Assembly: GCF_000373145.1 (NCBI RefSeq)
Contig: NZ_KB890623.1
Location: 33,489 to 97,488 of the forward strand
Reading direction: 5' to 3'
Length of the DNA stretch: 64,000 bases
Source of the DNA: Thermus oshimai DSM 12092
GTDB taxonomy: Bacteria; Deinococcota; Deinococci; Deinococcales; Thermaceae
A program made the position numbers and the translations under genes. The notes beneath the pieces are model-generated. The model saw only the letters and a program-made list of their open reading frames with translations. It did no database searches and was not told the DNA's origin. Of the stretch, positions 43,708 to 52,421 are shown in pieces (position 1 is the stretch's first letter; each line of letters starts with the position of its first letter).

Positions 43708-43895
43708 AGCGGTTGGCCGTGGCCCGGCGCGCCTTGGAAACCCTCCCGGCGGTTTTGGACGAGGAGGGGGTGCGCCTGGCCCTGGACGACCGTAACCGTA
43801 CCGTCCACCCCTACAACGAGGCCTTGGCCCGGGCTAGCTACGCCCGTCTGATGGGGCGGGTTTTAGGGAGGCTCCATGAAGGCCGTCCGCTATAG
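43692..43895 (+). CDS. Miniature HEPN-like protein
   Basis: Protein of only 67 aa from GTG 43692 (GGAGGAGGGGG upstream). The C-terminal part DDRNRTVHPYNEALA matches the RNase motif end of HI0074-type HEPN proteins (R-x4-H: Arg34, His39). The N-terminal helix aligns with the start of that family, but about 60 internal residues containing the second helix pair are missing. It may have lost toxicity or act as a dimer. It overlaps the VWA gene by 20 nt. Confidence 0.68.
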   Translation: MGRVLERLAVARRALETLPAVLDEEGVRLALDDRNRTVHPYNEALARASYARLMGRVLGRLHEGRPL

Positions 43896-45099
43896 CCGCT
43901 ACGAAGGGGACCCCTCCGAGCTCAGCGCGGAGGAGATCCTTTCCCTCCTGGAGGACTTCCTCCTGGACTCGGGCTTCCAGGACCCTTTCCAGCGCTACGA
44001 CCCGGACCCCGACCGCAGGCCCACCCTCGAGGACCTCTACGATGCCCTCCTCCAGGCCCTTCTGCAAAACGACCTGGTGCCCGAGGACTGGCTCCGGGAG
44101 GCCCGCTTCGCGGACCGCAAGGAGGAGACCCGGCTCCACCAGGCCATCCGGCGGATGGTTGAAAAGCTCCAGGAGGCTGGGTACTTGCGCCTGCCGGGGG
44201 AAGACCCCCTGGGCCCCGCCCAGGGCGGGTACCGGGGGGAGGCGGGGGAGGCCCGCTTTGAGCTCACGGAAAAGGCCTCGGACTTCCTGGGCCTAAAGAG
44301 CTTGAGGGAGCTCCTGGGGGCCCTGGGCCGCAATGCCCCCGGCCTCCACCCCACCCCCCACCACGCCCCGGGGGTGGAGCGGGTGGGGGAGACCAAGCCC
44401 TTTGAGTGGGGCGACCCCCTGGAGCTCCACGTCACCGAGACCCTGAAGAGGGCTCTCCCCAAAGGTTTTGAGAACCTTTCGGAGGAGGACCTCGTCATTG
44501 AGCTTTCCGAGTACACCGCGGCCATGAGCACCGTGGTCCTCCTGGACTGCTCCCACTCCATGATCCTCTACGGGGAGGACCGCTTCACCCCCGCCAAAAA
44601 GGTGGCCCTGGCCCTGGCCCACCTCATCCGCACCCAGTTCCCCGGGGACCGGGTGCGCTTTGTCCTCTTCCACGACACCGCGGAGGAGATCCCCTTGGCC
44701 CGCCTCCCCCTGGCCCAGGTGGGGCCCTACCACACCAACACCAAGGCCGGCCTCGAGCTCGCCCGCACCCTGCTCCGCAAGATGGGCGGGGAGATGAAGC
44801 AGATCATCCTCATCACCGATGGCAAGCCCTCGGCCATCACCCTGCCCAGCGGGGAGATCTACAAAAACGCCTGGGGCCTGGACCCCCTGATCCTGGCGGA
44901 AACCCTCAAGGAGGCCACCTTGGCCCGGCGGGAGGGGATCCCCATCCACACCTTCATGCTGGCCCGGGAGCCCGAGCTTCTGGCCTTCGTGAAGAAGCTT
45001 TCCCAGATCACCCGGGGCAAGGCCTACCTCACCCACCCGGGCAACATCGGCCGCTACCTCCTCCTGGACTTCCTCAACAAGAAGGTGCGGAGGAACTGA
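43876..45099 (+). CDS. VWA-domain protein, partner of the MoxR ATPase
   Basis: Protein of 407 aa. The N-terminal 200 residues are helical and of unknown fold. The C-terminal von Willebrand A domain (about 215-400) has an intact MIDAS start D224-C-S-H-S228 (DxSxS), a conserved Thr in [11 protein letters not shown] context, and [11 protein letters not shown]. MoxR/VWA pairs (for example RavA-ViaA and CoxD-CoxE) assemble or activate metalloenzymes. No target is evident nearby. Confidence 0.85.
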   Translation: MKAVRYSRYEGDPSELSAEEILSLLEDFLLDSGFQDPFQRYDPDPDRRPTLEDLYDALLQALLQNDLVPEDWLREARFADRKEETRLHQAIRRMVEKLQEAGYLRLPGEDPLGPAQGGYRGEAGEARFELTEKASDFLGLKSLRELLGALGRNAPGLHPTPHHAPGVERVGETKPFEWGDPLELHVTETLKRALPKGFENLSEEDLVIELSEYTAAMSTVVLLDCSHSMILYGEDRFTPAKKVALALAHLIRTQFPGDRVRFVLFHDTAEEIPLARLPLAQVGPYHTNTKAGLELARTLLRKMGGEMKQIILITDGKPSAITLPSGEIYKNAWGLDPLILAETLKEATLARREGIPIHTFMLAREPELLAFVKKLSQITRGKAYLTHPGNIGRYLLLDFLNKKVRRN

Positions 45100-45311
45100 T
45101 GTGGAAGGTGCTCTTCCTCCTCCTCCCCCGCCTCCTTCCCCGCCCCAGGCCCCTAAAGCCCCCGCCCGCCTGGGTGCGGGAGGCCCCCTTCCTCCACACC
45201 CCCCTCTGCCTGGACCTCCCCTACTACCCGGCTCGAGGGGAAGGGGGGGTGGTCCTCATCCCCTGGGACCGCTACGCCGAGGAGGCGGAGGAGCTTCTGG
45301 AAGGGCTTTAG
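45099..45311 (+). CDS. Small hypothetical protein downstream of the VWA gene
   Basis: Protein of 70 aa whose ATG overlaps the VWA stop by one base (TGATG). It is rich in Pro and Arg at the N-terminus ([18 protein letters not shown]), with an acidic end. No known family is recognised. It ends convergently, overlapping the next gene's stop by 4 nt. Confidence 0.6.
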   Translation: MWKVLFLLLPRLLPRPRPLKPPPAWVREAPFLHTPLCLDLPYYPARGEGGVVLIPWDRYAEEAEELLEGL

Positions 45312-45682
45312 CCGCTCCCCAGGGCTTTCTTAAGGAGGGCCCGGAGGGTTTCCTCTTCGTTGGGGCTGAGTCCTTTTAGGCCGAAGGCTACGGGGAAGAG
45401 GAGCCCCTCGTCCAGCCTGGCCGCGTCGGTGAAGCCCAAGGTGGCGTAGCGGGTTTTGAACTTGGAGGCGGGCTGGAAGAAGAGGACCACCTTCCCCCCT
45501 AAGGCGTAGGCGGGCATTCCGTACCAAAGCCTGGGGGCAAGCCCAGGGGCCTCGAGGCGCACCAGGCGGTGGAGGGCCTCGGCCAGGGTGCGGTCGGGCT
45601 CGGGGAGGGCCTTTATGGCCTCCAGAACCGCTTCCTCCTCCAGGCGCGCCTTTTCCTCCGGGGTCAGGCCCTTCTTAGCCAT
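45308..45682 (-). CDS. DUF1801-like protein
   Basis: Protein of 124 aa with [39 protein letters not shown] layout (shown only in part): the WYGMPAY element and a following FF strand are typical of DUF1801/YdhG proteins, whose fold resembles an iron-chaperone frataxin. Function unknown. The ATG at 45682 lies in the 3' end of the upstream gene (8-nt overlap). Confidence 0.7.
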   Translation of the reverse strand: MAKKGLTPEEKARLEEEAVLEAIKALPEPDRTLAEALHRLVRLEAPGLAPRLWYGMPAYALGGKVVLFFQPASKFKTRYATLGFTDAARLDEGLLFPVAFGLKGLSPNEEETLRALLKKALGSG

Positions 45683-46274
45683 CCCCTTCCCCCAAAGCGT
45701 ACAGGTAGTAATGGTCCGGACCCAGGTCAAAGAAGGCCTCCTCGTAGGCCAGGCCCTCTATGGGGGTTTCCGGGGGAAGGGGGAGGCGGAAGCCTCCCAC
45801 CTCCAGCCCCTCCGGGAGGAGGCGGAGGGTCCCCCGGGCCACCTCCTGGCTTTCCCCCTCGGGGTCGTTTAGGGGGGTCTTGAGGAGGCGCACCCTCCTG
45901 CCTTCCAGGCTCCTTATGGGGCACTTGGGGTCTTGGAAGGGGGCGCGGAAGAGGAGGCGCTCCTCCACCTCCGCCACCTCCCCGTAGAGGGCGTAGCGGT
46001 CCAGGGGGAGGAGGGCTTTTCCGCTTTCCAGAAGGATGAGGAAGCGGGTCCGGTCCTCCTCCTCAAGGCGAAGGGGGGCCCGGTTTTGCCCCACCTTGGG
46101 GTCCTGGTCCAGGCTTCCTTCCACCAGGGCCTTGGCGGCCTCCAGGGCCTCCTCCCGGCTGCGGTAGAGGCTATAGGGGTTCACCTTGAAGAGGAGGTCG
46201 TAGCCCTTTGGCCCCTGGACCAGCCAGGCCAGGTGGAGTTCAAAGAAACGCCGTTTTTGCCACTCGGGGTACAC
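45675..46274 (-). CDS. Hypothetical protein
   Basis: Protein of 199 aa starting at GTG 46274, soluble, with no signal peptide. Alternating strands such as [20 protein letters not shown] and [19 protein letters not shown] suggest a mostly beta structure. I do not recognise a family. It is divergent from mrp with a short gap and is co-transcribed with the DUF1801-like gene. Confidence 0.65.
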   Translation of the reverse strand: MYPEWQKRRFFELHLAWLVQGPKGYDLLFKVNPYSLYRSREEALEAAKALVEGSLDQDPKVGQNRAPLRLEEEDRTRFLILLESGKALLPLDRYALYGEVAEVEERLLFRAPFQDPKCPIRSLEGRRVRLLKTPLNDPEGESQEVARGTLRLLPEGLEVGGFRLPLPPETPIEGLAYEEAFFDLGPDHYYLYALGEGDG

Positions 46275-46332
46275 GCCCTATCCTAACCGATGAAAACTGT
46301 GAGATTCCCCCTTGCCCAAAACTTTCACCTGG

Positions 46333-46338
46333 TATACC
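46333..46338 (+). promoter_or_regulatory. Possible -10 box of mrp
   Basis: TATACC lies 11 nt before the ATG at 46350, with TTGCCC at 46312-46317 as a weak -35 (15-nt spacer). It supports starting mrp at 46350 and would give a leader of only a few bases. Confidence 0.45.
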
Positions 46339-46349
46339 CTAGGCCCGGT

Positions 46350-47402
46350 ATGGCGCTGACGGAAGAGCGGGTCCTCGAGGCCCTACGAGGCGTGCTGGAC
46401 CCCGAGCTGGGCAAGGACCTGGTTTCCCTGGGCATGGTGGGGGAGGTGCGGGTGGAGGGGGCACGGGTGGACCTCCTCATCAACCTCACCACCCCGGCCT
46501 GCCCCCTAAAGGGCCAGATTGAGGCGGACATCCAAAGGGCCCTGAAGCCCCTGGGTGCGGAGGCGGTGCGGGTGCGCTTCGGGGGCGGGGTGCGCCCCCC
46601 GGAGCAGTACCCCATCCCCGGGGTCAAGCACGTGGTGGCCGTGGCCTCGGGCAAGGGCGGGGTGGGGAAGAGCACCGTGGCCGCCAACCTGGCCCTGGCC
46701 CTAGCCCGGGAAGGGGCCAAGGTGGGTCTTCTGGACGCGGACCTTTACGGCCCCAGCCAGGCCAAGATGTTCGGCCTCGAGGGCCAGCGCCTCAAGGTGG
46801 ACCAAAACCGCCGCATCCTTCCCCTGGAGGCCCACGGGATCCGCGTCTTGTCCATGGCCAACATCGTCCCCCCGGGCCAGGCCATGATCTGGCGGGGGCC
46901 CATCCTCCACGGCACCCTCAAGCAGTTCCTGGAGGAGGTGAACTGGGGGGAGCTGGACTACTTGGTGGTGGACCTGCCCCCCGGCACGGGGGACGTGCAG
47001 CTCTCCCTGGCCCAGCTCACCCGGGTCTCGGGGGGGGTGATCGTCACCACCCCCCAGGAGGTGGCCCTCATCGACGCCGAGCGGGCCGCGGACATGTTCA
47101 AGAAGGTCCAGGTGCCCATCCTGGGGGTGGTGGAGAACATGAGCCACTTCCTCTGCCCCCACTGCGGCAAGCCCACCCCCATCTTCGGCGAAGGAGGCGG
47201 GCGCAGGCTGGCGGAGGCCCTCAAGGTGCGCTTCCTCGGCGGCATCCCCCTCACCCTCCCCTTGAGGGAGTCCGGGGACCGGGGGGTGCCCATCCTGGTC
47301 CAGGACCCCGAAGGCCCGGAGGCCCAGGCCTTCTTGCAGGCGGCCCGGGAGCTCGCCGCCGCCCTAAGCGTCCAGACCTTCCTGCCCCTGCCCATGGCCT
47401 AG
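46350..47402 (+). CDS. mrp: Mrp/ApbC-type Fe-S cluster carrier ATPase
   Basis: Protein of 350 aa: an N-terminal MIP18-like domain (LDPELGKDLVSLGMV, PACPLK) and a deviant-Walker P-loop ATPase (SGKGGVGKSTVAANLA). The C-terminal CPHC motif (MSHFLCPHCGK) holds the bridging [4Fe-4S] cluster. ATG 46350 is preferred over the ORF start at 46290 because of the -10 box between them and the usual family length. One nt separates it from the SufR-like gene. Confidence 0.92.
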   Translation: MALTEERVLEALRGVLDPELGKDLVSLGMVGEVRVEGARVDLLINLTTPACPLKGQIEADIQRALKPLGAEAVRVRFGGGVRPPEQYPIPGVKHVVAVASGKGGVGKSTVAANLALALAREGAKVGLLDADLYGPSQAKMFGLEGQRLKVDQNRRILPLEAHGIRVLSMANIVPPGQAMIWRGPILHGTLKQFLEEVNWGELDYLVVDLPPGTGDVQLSLAQLTRVSGGVIVTTPQEVALIDAERAADMFKKVQVPILGVVENMSHFLCPHCGKPTPIFGEGGGRRLAEALKVRFLGGIPLTLPLRESGDRGVPILVQDPEGPEAQAFLQAARELAAALSVQTFLPLPMA

Positions 47403-47403
47403 C

Positions 47404-48003
47404 ATGGCCCTACTCCTGGAAGGCACCAAAGAGCGCGCCCTGGAGCTCCTTCGCCTCAAGCCCTTCACGGCCAAGGAGCTGGCGGAGGCCCTAGGGATCA
47501 GCCGGGTGGCGGTGCAGAAGCACCTCCAGGACCTGGAGGCCAGGGGCCTCGTCCTCTCCGAGCTCAGGAAGTGCAGGGGCCGGGGCCGCCCTTACCGGGT
47601 CTACCGGGCCCGGGACGAGGCCACCCCCTACGTGGCCCTCTGCGCGGACATGCTTTCGGGGCTGGAGCGCATCCTGGGGGCGGAGGGGGCGGCGGAGTTC
47701 CTGAAGGGGCGCTACCTCGAGGACCTCAAGGCCCTGGGGCTGGAGGGCCTTCCCCTGAAGGAAAAGCTTGAGCGCCTGGCGGAGTTCTTACGGGCTCGGG
47801 GCTACGAGGCGGAGGTGGAGGAAAGGGATGGGGTTCTTTACCTCTGCCAAAGGCGATGTCCTAGGCTTGCCCTTTCCCAGGCCCACGGGACCCTCTGCCA
47901 GGGGGAGCTTCTGGCCTACCAGGAGGTCCTGGCCCTCCCCCTGGTGCGGGAGGAGCGCATCGCGGAGGGCGGGGCCTGTTGCCGTTACCGGGTGGAATAC
48001 TAA
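47404..48003 (+). CDS. SufR-type Fe-S-responsive HTH repressor
   Basis: Protein of 199 aa with an N-terminal winged helix (FTAKELAEALGISRVAVQKHL). The C-terminal cysteines are C148-x3-C152-x12-C165-x27-C193, the spacing of cluster ligands in SufR repressors of the suf operon. It probably senses Fe-S status with a bound cluster. Location directly after mrp fits a role in Fe-S homeostasis; the target operon is not in the window unless it regulates mrp itself. Confidence 0.82.
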   Translation: MALLLEGTKERALELLRLKPFTAKELAEALGISRVAVQKHLQDLEARGLVLSELRKCRGRGRPYRVYRARDEATPYVALCADMLSGLERILGAEGAAEFLKGRYLEDLKALGLEGLPLKEKLERLAEFLRARGYEAEVEERDGVLYLCQRRCPRLALSQAHGTLCQGELLAYQEVLALPLVREERIAEGGACCRYRVEY

Positions 48004-48008
48004 GGGGG

Positions 48009-48779
48009 ATGTGGGTCTACCGCCTGAAGGGCACCCTGGACGAGCTGGACCCCCTCCTCCCCGAGCTCTTTGACCGGGGGGCCAGGGGGCTGGAGGAGCG
48101 GGCGGGGGAGGTCCTGGCCTACTTCCCCGCGCCCTTGGACCTCCCCTTTGGGGGGGAGTGGGAGGAGCTTCCCGACGAGGACTGGCTTTCCGCCTGGAAG
48201 CGGGACCTAAGCCCGGTGGAGGCGGGGCCCTTCGTGGTCCTCGCCCCTTGGCACGCCTGGGAGGGGTCTGGGAAGAGGATCGTCCTCGAGCCCGGGATGG
48301 CCTTCGGCACCGGCCACCACGAGACCACCCGCATGGCCCTTTCCGCCCTGGGCCGCCACGCCCGCCCGGGGGGCAAGGCCCTGGACCTGGGTACGGGCTC
48401 GGGGATCCTGGCCATCGGGGCCGCCCTTCTCGGTATGGAGGCCCTGGGGGTGGACATTGACCCCACCGTCCTCCCCCAGGCGGAGGAGAACGCCCGCCGG
48501 AACGGGGTCGCCCCCCGTTTCCTCCTGGGAAGCCTGGAGGAAGCCCTCCCCCATGGCCCCTTTGACCTCCTCCTGGCCAACCTCTACGCCGAGCTCCACC
48601 AGGCCTTGGCTGAGGGGTACAAGAAGGCCCTAAAACCGGGGGGCGTGGCCCTCCTCACGGGCATCCTGAAGGCCAAGGCGGAAGGGGTGGAGGAGGCCCT
48701 GGAGGGGGCGGGCCTTGGGGTCTTGGAGCGGGAAGAAGCGGGGGAGTGGGTCCTCTATGCGGCCGCACCGCGCCTATAG
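48009..48779 (+). CDS. prmA: Ribosomal protein L11 methyltransferase
   Basis: Protein of 256 aa starting MWVYRLKGTL, as in T. thermophilus PrmA. A small N-terminal L11-recognition domain is followed by a class I methyltransferase domain: GMAFGTGHHETTR, DLGTGSGILAIGAA (SAM motif) and LANLYAELH. It trimethylates several lysines and the N-terminus of L11. SD GGGGG lies upstream of ATG 48009. Confidence 0.95.
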   Translation: MWVYRLKGTLDELDPLLPELFDRGARGLEERAGEVLAYFPAPLDLPFGGEWEELPDEDWLSAWKRDLSPVEAGPFVVLAPWHAWEGSGKRIVLEPGMAFGTGHHETTRMALSALGRHARPGGKALDLGTGSGILAIGAALLGMEALGVDIDPTVLPQAEENARRNGVAPRFLLGSLEEALPHGPFDLLLANLYAELHQALAEGYKKALKPGGVALLTGILKAKAEGVEEALEGAGLGVLEREEAGEWVLYAAAPRL

Positions 48780-49437
48780 CCCGGGGCTTTCGGGGGTTCT
48801 CCCCTTGCGGGAGGGCCGCCACCTGGTGGAGGTCCTAAGGGCCCGGGTGGGGGACCGGTTCACGGTCTTTGACGAGACCCGGGAGGCTCTGGCGGAGGTG
48901 GTGGACCTGGGCCCCCCGGTGCGCTACCGCATCCTGGAGGAACGCATCCCGGAGCGGGAGGTGGGGGTGGAGGTGGTCCTCTACATGGCCCTCCTCAAGG
49001 GGGATAAGCTGGCCGAGGTGGTGCGGGGGGCCACGGAGCTCGGGGCCACCCGCATCCAGCCCCTCGTCACCCGCCACAGCGTCCCCAAGGCCATGGGGGA
49101 GGAGAAGCTCAGGCGCCTCAGGGCCATCGCGGTGGAGGCGGCCAAGCAGTCGGGCCGGCTAAAGGTGCCCGAGGTCCTCCCCCCCATCCCCTTGGGGGAG
49201 GTTCCGGAGGTGGTCCAGGGCCTCCTGGCCCACCCCGGCGCGGGGGCCCGGGTGGGGGAGGTGCTGGACCCCGGGAAGCCCGTGGCCCTGGCCGTGGGCC
49301 CGGAAGGGGGTTTCGCCGAGGAGGAGGTGGCCCTTTTGGAGGCGCGGGGCTTTAAGCCGGTCACCCTGGGCCGGAGGATCCTCCGGGCGGAGACCGCCGC
49401 CCTGGCCCTCCTCGCCCTGGCCACGGAGGGGCGGTGA
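48757..49437 (+). CDS. rsmE: 16S rRNA m3U1498 methyltransferase RsmE
   Basis: SPOUT methyltransferase of 226 aa with an N-terminal PUA-like domain. The deep trefoil knot has AVGPEGGFAEEE and LGRRILRAETA. The ATG at 48757 lies 23 nt inside prmA and gives the N-terminus known from the T. thermophilus protein (MRPHRA). Confidence 0.95.
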   Translation: MRPHRAYSPGLSGVLPLREGRHLVEVLRARVGDRFTVFDETREALAEVVDLGPPVRYRILEERIPEREVGVEVVLYMALLKGDKLAEVVRGATELGATRIQPLVTRHSVPKAMGEEKLRRLRAIAVEAAKQSGRLKVPEVLPPIPLGEVPEVVQGLLAHPGAGARVGEVLDPGKPVALAVGPEGGFAEEEVALLEARGFKPVTLGRRILRAETAALALLALATEGR

Positions 49438-49829
49438 GGGGGCTTTTCCTCGTCCTCCTCTTCCTTGCGGGGTGCCGCTACGCCTTCCTGCCCCTGGACC
49501 CCGGGAAGCCCCCGCCCCCCTCTCGCCCCTTCCTGGTGGCCCGGCTCCAGCCCGAGGGGGAGGAGGCGGGCCTCGCCTTGAGGGTGGAGCGCCTCGCCTC
49601 GCCGGGCTACCTCCACCTCAAGTGGTACCGCGGGGAGGCCCTCCTCCTGGAACGGGCCCTTTTCCTGGAGGGGCCGGGGGTTTACCGGCTCCGCCTCCCC
49701 CTAGGCGAGGGGTACCACCGCCTCCTGGGGCTTTGGGGGGGCGAGCTCCTCTTCCAGCTGGACCTGGGCACCCCCCTTTTACCGGACCCCGATGAGGAAG
49801 AGGACCAGGGGCAGGGTCAGGAAGGCTAG
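49434..49829 (+). CDS. Small lipoprotein of unknown function
   Basis: Protein of 131 aa with a lipoprotein signal (LLFLAGC; Cys at residue 14). The rest is beta-rich (VARLQPEGEEAGLALRVE, GYLHLKWYRGEALLLERALF) and ends in an acidic tail. The GTG overlaps the rsmE stop. The last 51 nt overlap the convergent AEC gene. Confidence 0.7.
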   Translation: MRGLFLVLLFLAGCRYAFLPLDPGKPPPPSRPFLVARLQPEGEEAGLALRVERLASPGYLHLKWYRGEALLLERALFLEGPGVYRLRLPLGEGYHRLLGLWGGELLFQLDLGTPLLPDPDEEEDQGQGQEG

Positions 49830-50681
49830 GAAGGTGGAGACCACCACGCTCCGCGCCACCCGGGCCGCGTCCTGGCCGAACTCCCGCGTGAGGAGGAAGG
49901 CGTTCACCGCCACGGGGGTGGCGGACTGGAGGACCAGGACCTGGTGCTCCAGCTTGGGAAGCCCCAAAAGGAGCCCCACCCCGTAGGCCACCAGGGGGGC
50001 CAGGAGGAGGCGGAGGCCGCTGGCGGTGAGCTCAAAGGCCCCCACCTGGAAGGGGGTCCTGGCCATCTGCATCCCCAGGGTGAGGAGGAGGACGGGGATG
50101 GCCGCCTGGCCCATGAGGCGCACCCCCTCGTCCAGCCGAAAAGGGAGCCCTACCTCAAGCCCCTTTAGGAGGAGGCCCAGGAAGAGGGCGTAGAAGAGGG
50201 GCAGGCGCAGGGTGAAGCGGAGGCCCTCGAGGAGCCCCCCACCCCGGATGAAGGCCGGCCCCAGGCCGAACATGACCACGCTGGAGAGGATGAAGTAGAC
50301 CACGGCCCTCAAAAGCCCCGCCTCGCCCAGGGCGAAGAAGGTGAGGGAAAGCCCCATGTTGCCGGAGTTGGGGAAAAGGCTACAGACCGCAAGGCTTTTG
50401 GCCGTCCTTGGGCTTAGGCGGAGGAGGCGGGAGGCGAGGAGGATGGAGAGGTAAAGCCCTATATAGGTGAGGGCGAAGCCCAAGGAGAGCCCCAAAAGCC
50501 CTTCCCGGCTGAACTCCGCCCGGTACATGGCGTCAAAGATGAGGGCCGGGACCAGGAGGTAGAGGGTGAGGCGGGAAAGGGTGGTGAGGTCCATCTCCAC
50601 CCGGCGGCCCAGAAGGTAGCCGGAAAGCACCACCAGCCCCACGGGGAGGACGGTGTTCAGGAGGGCCTCCATGGGGGGCAT
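49779..50681 (-). CDS. AEC-family (auxin efflux carrier-like) permease
   Basis: Integral membrane protein of about 300 aa with ten predicted helices in two halves. SLFPNSGNMGLSLTFFALGE (near residue 100) is the typical AEC motif, and the C-terminal QSATPVAVNAFLL matches the second half. Bacterial members export organic acids or amino acids. Start ATG 50681; ATG 50672 is possible. Confidence 0.85.
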   Translation of the reverse strand: MPPMEALLNTVLPVGLVVLSGYLLGRRVEMDLTTLSRLTLYLLVPALIFDAMYRAEFSREGLLGLSLGFALTYIGLYLSILLASRLLRLSPRTAKSLAVCSLFPNSGNMGLSLTFFALGEAGLLRAVVYFILSSVVMFGLGPAFIRGGGLLEGLRFTLRLPLFYALFLGLLLKGLEVGLPFRLDEGVRLMGQAAIPVLLLTLGMQMARTPFQVGAFELTASGLRLLLAPLVAYGVGLLLGLPKLEHQVLVLQSATPVAVNAFLLTREFGQDAARVARSVVVSTFLAFLTLPLVLFLIGVR

Positions 50682-50688
50682 GCTACCG

Positions 50689-50694
50689 TATGAT
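50689..50694 (+). promoter_or_regulatory. -10 element, leaderless start of the cyclodeaminase-like gene
   Basis: TATGAT ends exactly 6 nt before ATG 50701. Only 19 bp separate the two divergent start codons, so both promoters must overlap the opposite coding regions. No clear -35 box. Confidence 0.48.
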
Positions 50695-50700
50695 GGCCCC

Positions 50701-51522
50701 ATGGCGGGCTATCTGGAGCTGGCCGAGGCCATCCGGAAGGTCCTCCTTCAAGGGGCCCATGCCCCAACCCGCCAGGTCCTCCCCATCCCCGGGGGCGAGT
50801 TCCTGGTCATGCCCGCGGCGGACGAGGAAGTGGCGGTGTGCAAGCTGGTCACGGTGGAGCGGGACAAGTCCCCTGCCGTGCGGGCGGAGGTCTGGGCTAG
50901 GCGCCTTTCCACCGGGGAGGTCTTCCACCTGCCGGGGGAGGAGCTCACCAAAAGGCGCACCGCGGCCCTTTCCCTCCTCGCGGCCCAGTTCCTGGCCAAA
51001 AGGCGGGAAGGGGCCCTCCTCCTGGTGGGGCCGGGGGCCCAGGGAGAAGCCCACCTCGAGGCCTTCGCCGAGGGCTTCCCCCTCACCCGGGTCCTCGTTC
51101 GGGGCCGGGGCCGGCCCCGGGTGGAGGCCCTTTTGGAGCGGGCCCGGGCCCTAGGCCTTCCGGCGGAGGAGTGGGTGGGGGCGGAGGTGCCGGAGGACGT
51201 GGCCTTCATCGTCACCGCCACCCCAAGCCCTACCCCCGTCCTCCCCGAACGGGTGCCGGAAGGGGCCTTCATCGCCGCGGTGGGCTCCTTCCGCCCGGAG
51301 ATGCAAGAGCTTCCCGAGGGGCTTCTCCGGGGGGCCGCCCTCTACTGCGACACCGAGGACGCCCTGAAGGAGGCGGGGGAGCTCCAGGGGAGAAGGGGGG
51401 TGGTTCCCCTGAGGGAGGCCCTTTTGGGCGCGCGGGCGAACGGGGACCCGGTGGTCTTCAAGAGCGTGGGCCACGCCCTCTTTGACCTGGCCGCGGTGCG
51501 GGCCTACCTGGGCCTTACCTAA
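50701..51522 (+). CDS. Ornithine cyclodeaminase/mu-crystallin family protein
   Basis: NAD(P)-dependent protein of 273 aa. The Rossmann motif is LLVGPGAQGEAHLEAF (from about 108), with FIVTATPSPTPVLP and FIAAVGSFRPEMQEL following in the family order. An N-terminal substrate lysine region is present (VAVCKLVTVE). Members include ornithine cyclodeaminase, alanine dehydrogenase and piperideine-2-carboxylate reductase; the substrate cannot be chosen from sequence alone. It is slightly shorter than the usual 310-330 aa. Confidence 0.82.
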   Translation: MAGYLELAEAIRKVLLQGAHAPTRQVLPIPGGEFLVMPAADEEVAVCKLVTVERDKSPAVRAEVWARRLSTGEVFHLPGEELTKRRTAALSLLAAQFLAKRREGALLLVGPGAQGEAHLEAFAEGFPLTRVLVRGRGRPRVEALLERARALGLPAEEWVGAEVPEDVAFIVTATPSPTPVLPERVPEGAFIAAVGSFRPEMQELPEGLLRGAALYCDTEDALKEAGELQGRRGVVPLREALLGARANGDPVVFKSVGHALFDLAAVRAYLGLT

Positions 51523-52417
51523 CCCGCACCACCACCTTCCCCACATGCCCCCGGTCCAGAAGGGCCTGGAAGGCGGCCTCCGCCTCGGCGAAGGGGAAGA
51601 CCTGGCCCACCACCGGCTTAAGGGTCTGCCCCAGTCTGGGGAGGAGGAAGCCCAAGGCCTCCTCTAAAAGAGGGCGGTCCTGGAGGAGCGGGGCCAGCCA
51701 GAAGCCCCGCACGGTGAGGTTTTTCCGCATGAGCCTCAAGGGGTTGAGGGGGACCACCTCCCCCTCCGCCGCCCCCACGTAGACCAGCGTCCCCCCGGGT
51801 TTCAGAAGCCCGAGGCTTTCCTCCAGCTTCCCCCGGACCTCCAGGATGGCTTCCACCCCGCCCAGCTCCTTCACCCGCTCGGGGAGGGTCTCGTAGGTGG
51901 ACGCCAGGTCGGCCCCTAGGCCCTGGGCCAGGGCCAGCTTCTCCGGCCTCGAGGCCGCCGCCACCACCCTAAGCCCCAGGGCCTTGGCCACCTGGATCGC
52001 CGCGGTGCCCAAGGCCCCCCCCGCCGCCTGGACCAGGACCCAGGCCCCCGGAGGCACCCCCTTGAGGGCCAGGTAGGCGGTGAGGAAGGACACGGGGAAG
52101 GCCGCGGCCTCCTCGAGGCCCAGGCCCTCGGGCAGGGGTAGGAGGGCCTCTTCTTTCACCGCCACCCGTTCCGCCAAACCCCCATGCCCCATAAGGGCCG
52201 CGTACCGCCTGCCCTCCACCCGGCCCACCGCCTCCATCCCCGGCACAAAGGGAGGGTGCACCCGGGTGAGGTACCCCCCCAGGCGCAGGAGGTGGTCGGC
52301 GAAGTTGAGCCCCACCGCCTCCACCTCCAGAAGGACCTCCCCGGGGCCCGGGATGGGTTCCGGGACCTCCTTCAGGACCATGGGCCGGCCAAGGGCTTCC
52401 TGAACCCAGGCGCGCAT
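51515..52417 (-). CDS. Zinc-independent quinone oxidoreductase (MDR family)
   Basis: Protein of 300 aa with the QOR-type N-terminal GroES-like fold (PGPGEVLLEVEAVGLNFADHL) and a nucleotide-binding domain (VQAAGGALGTAAIQVAKALG). The zinc-ligand loop of alcohol dehydrogenases is absent. It probably reduces quinones or enones with NADPH. It ends convergently (8-nt overlap) and is encoded 4 nt after arsR on the same strand. Confidence 0.86.
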   Translation of the reverse strand: MRAWVQEALGRPMVLKEVPEPIPGPGEVLLEVEAVGLNFADHLLRLGGYLTRVHPPFVPGMEAVGRVEGRRYAALMGHGGLAERVAVKEEALLPLPEGLGLEEAAAFPVSFLTAYLALKGVPPGAWVLVQAAGGALGTAAIQVAKALGLRVVAAASRPEKLALAQGLGADLASTYETLPERVKELGGVEAILEVRGKLEESLGLLKPGGTLVYVGAAEGEVVPLNPLRLMRKNLTVRGFWLAPLLQDRPLLEEALGFLLPRLGQTLKPVVGQVFPFAEAEAAFQALLDRGHVGKVVVRVR

Positions 52418-52421
52418 GGCC

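Noticed and set aside
46290..46349. Twenty-codon N-terminal extension of mrp
   Set aside because: A TATACC promoter box lies inside it and the family normally starts at the MALTEERVL segment.
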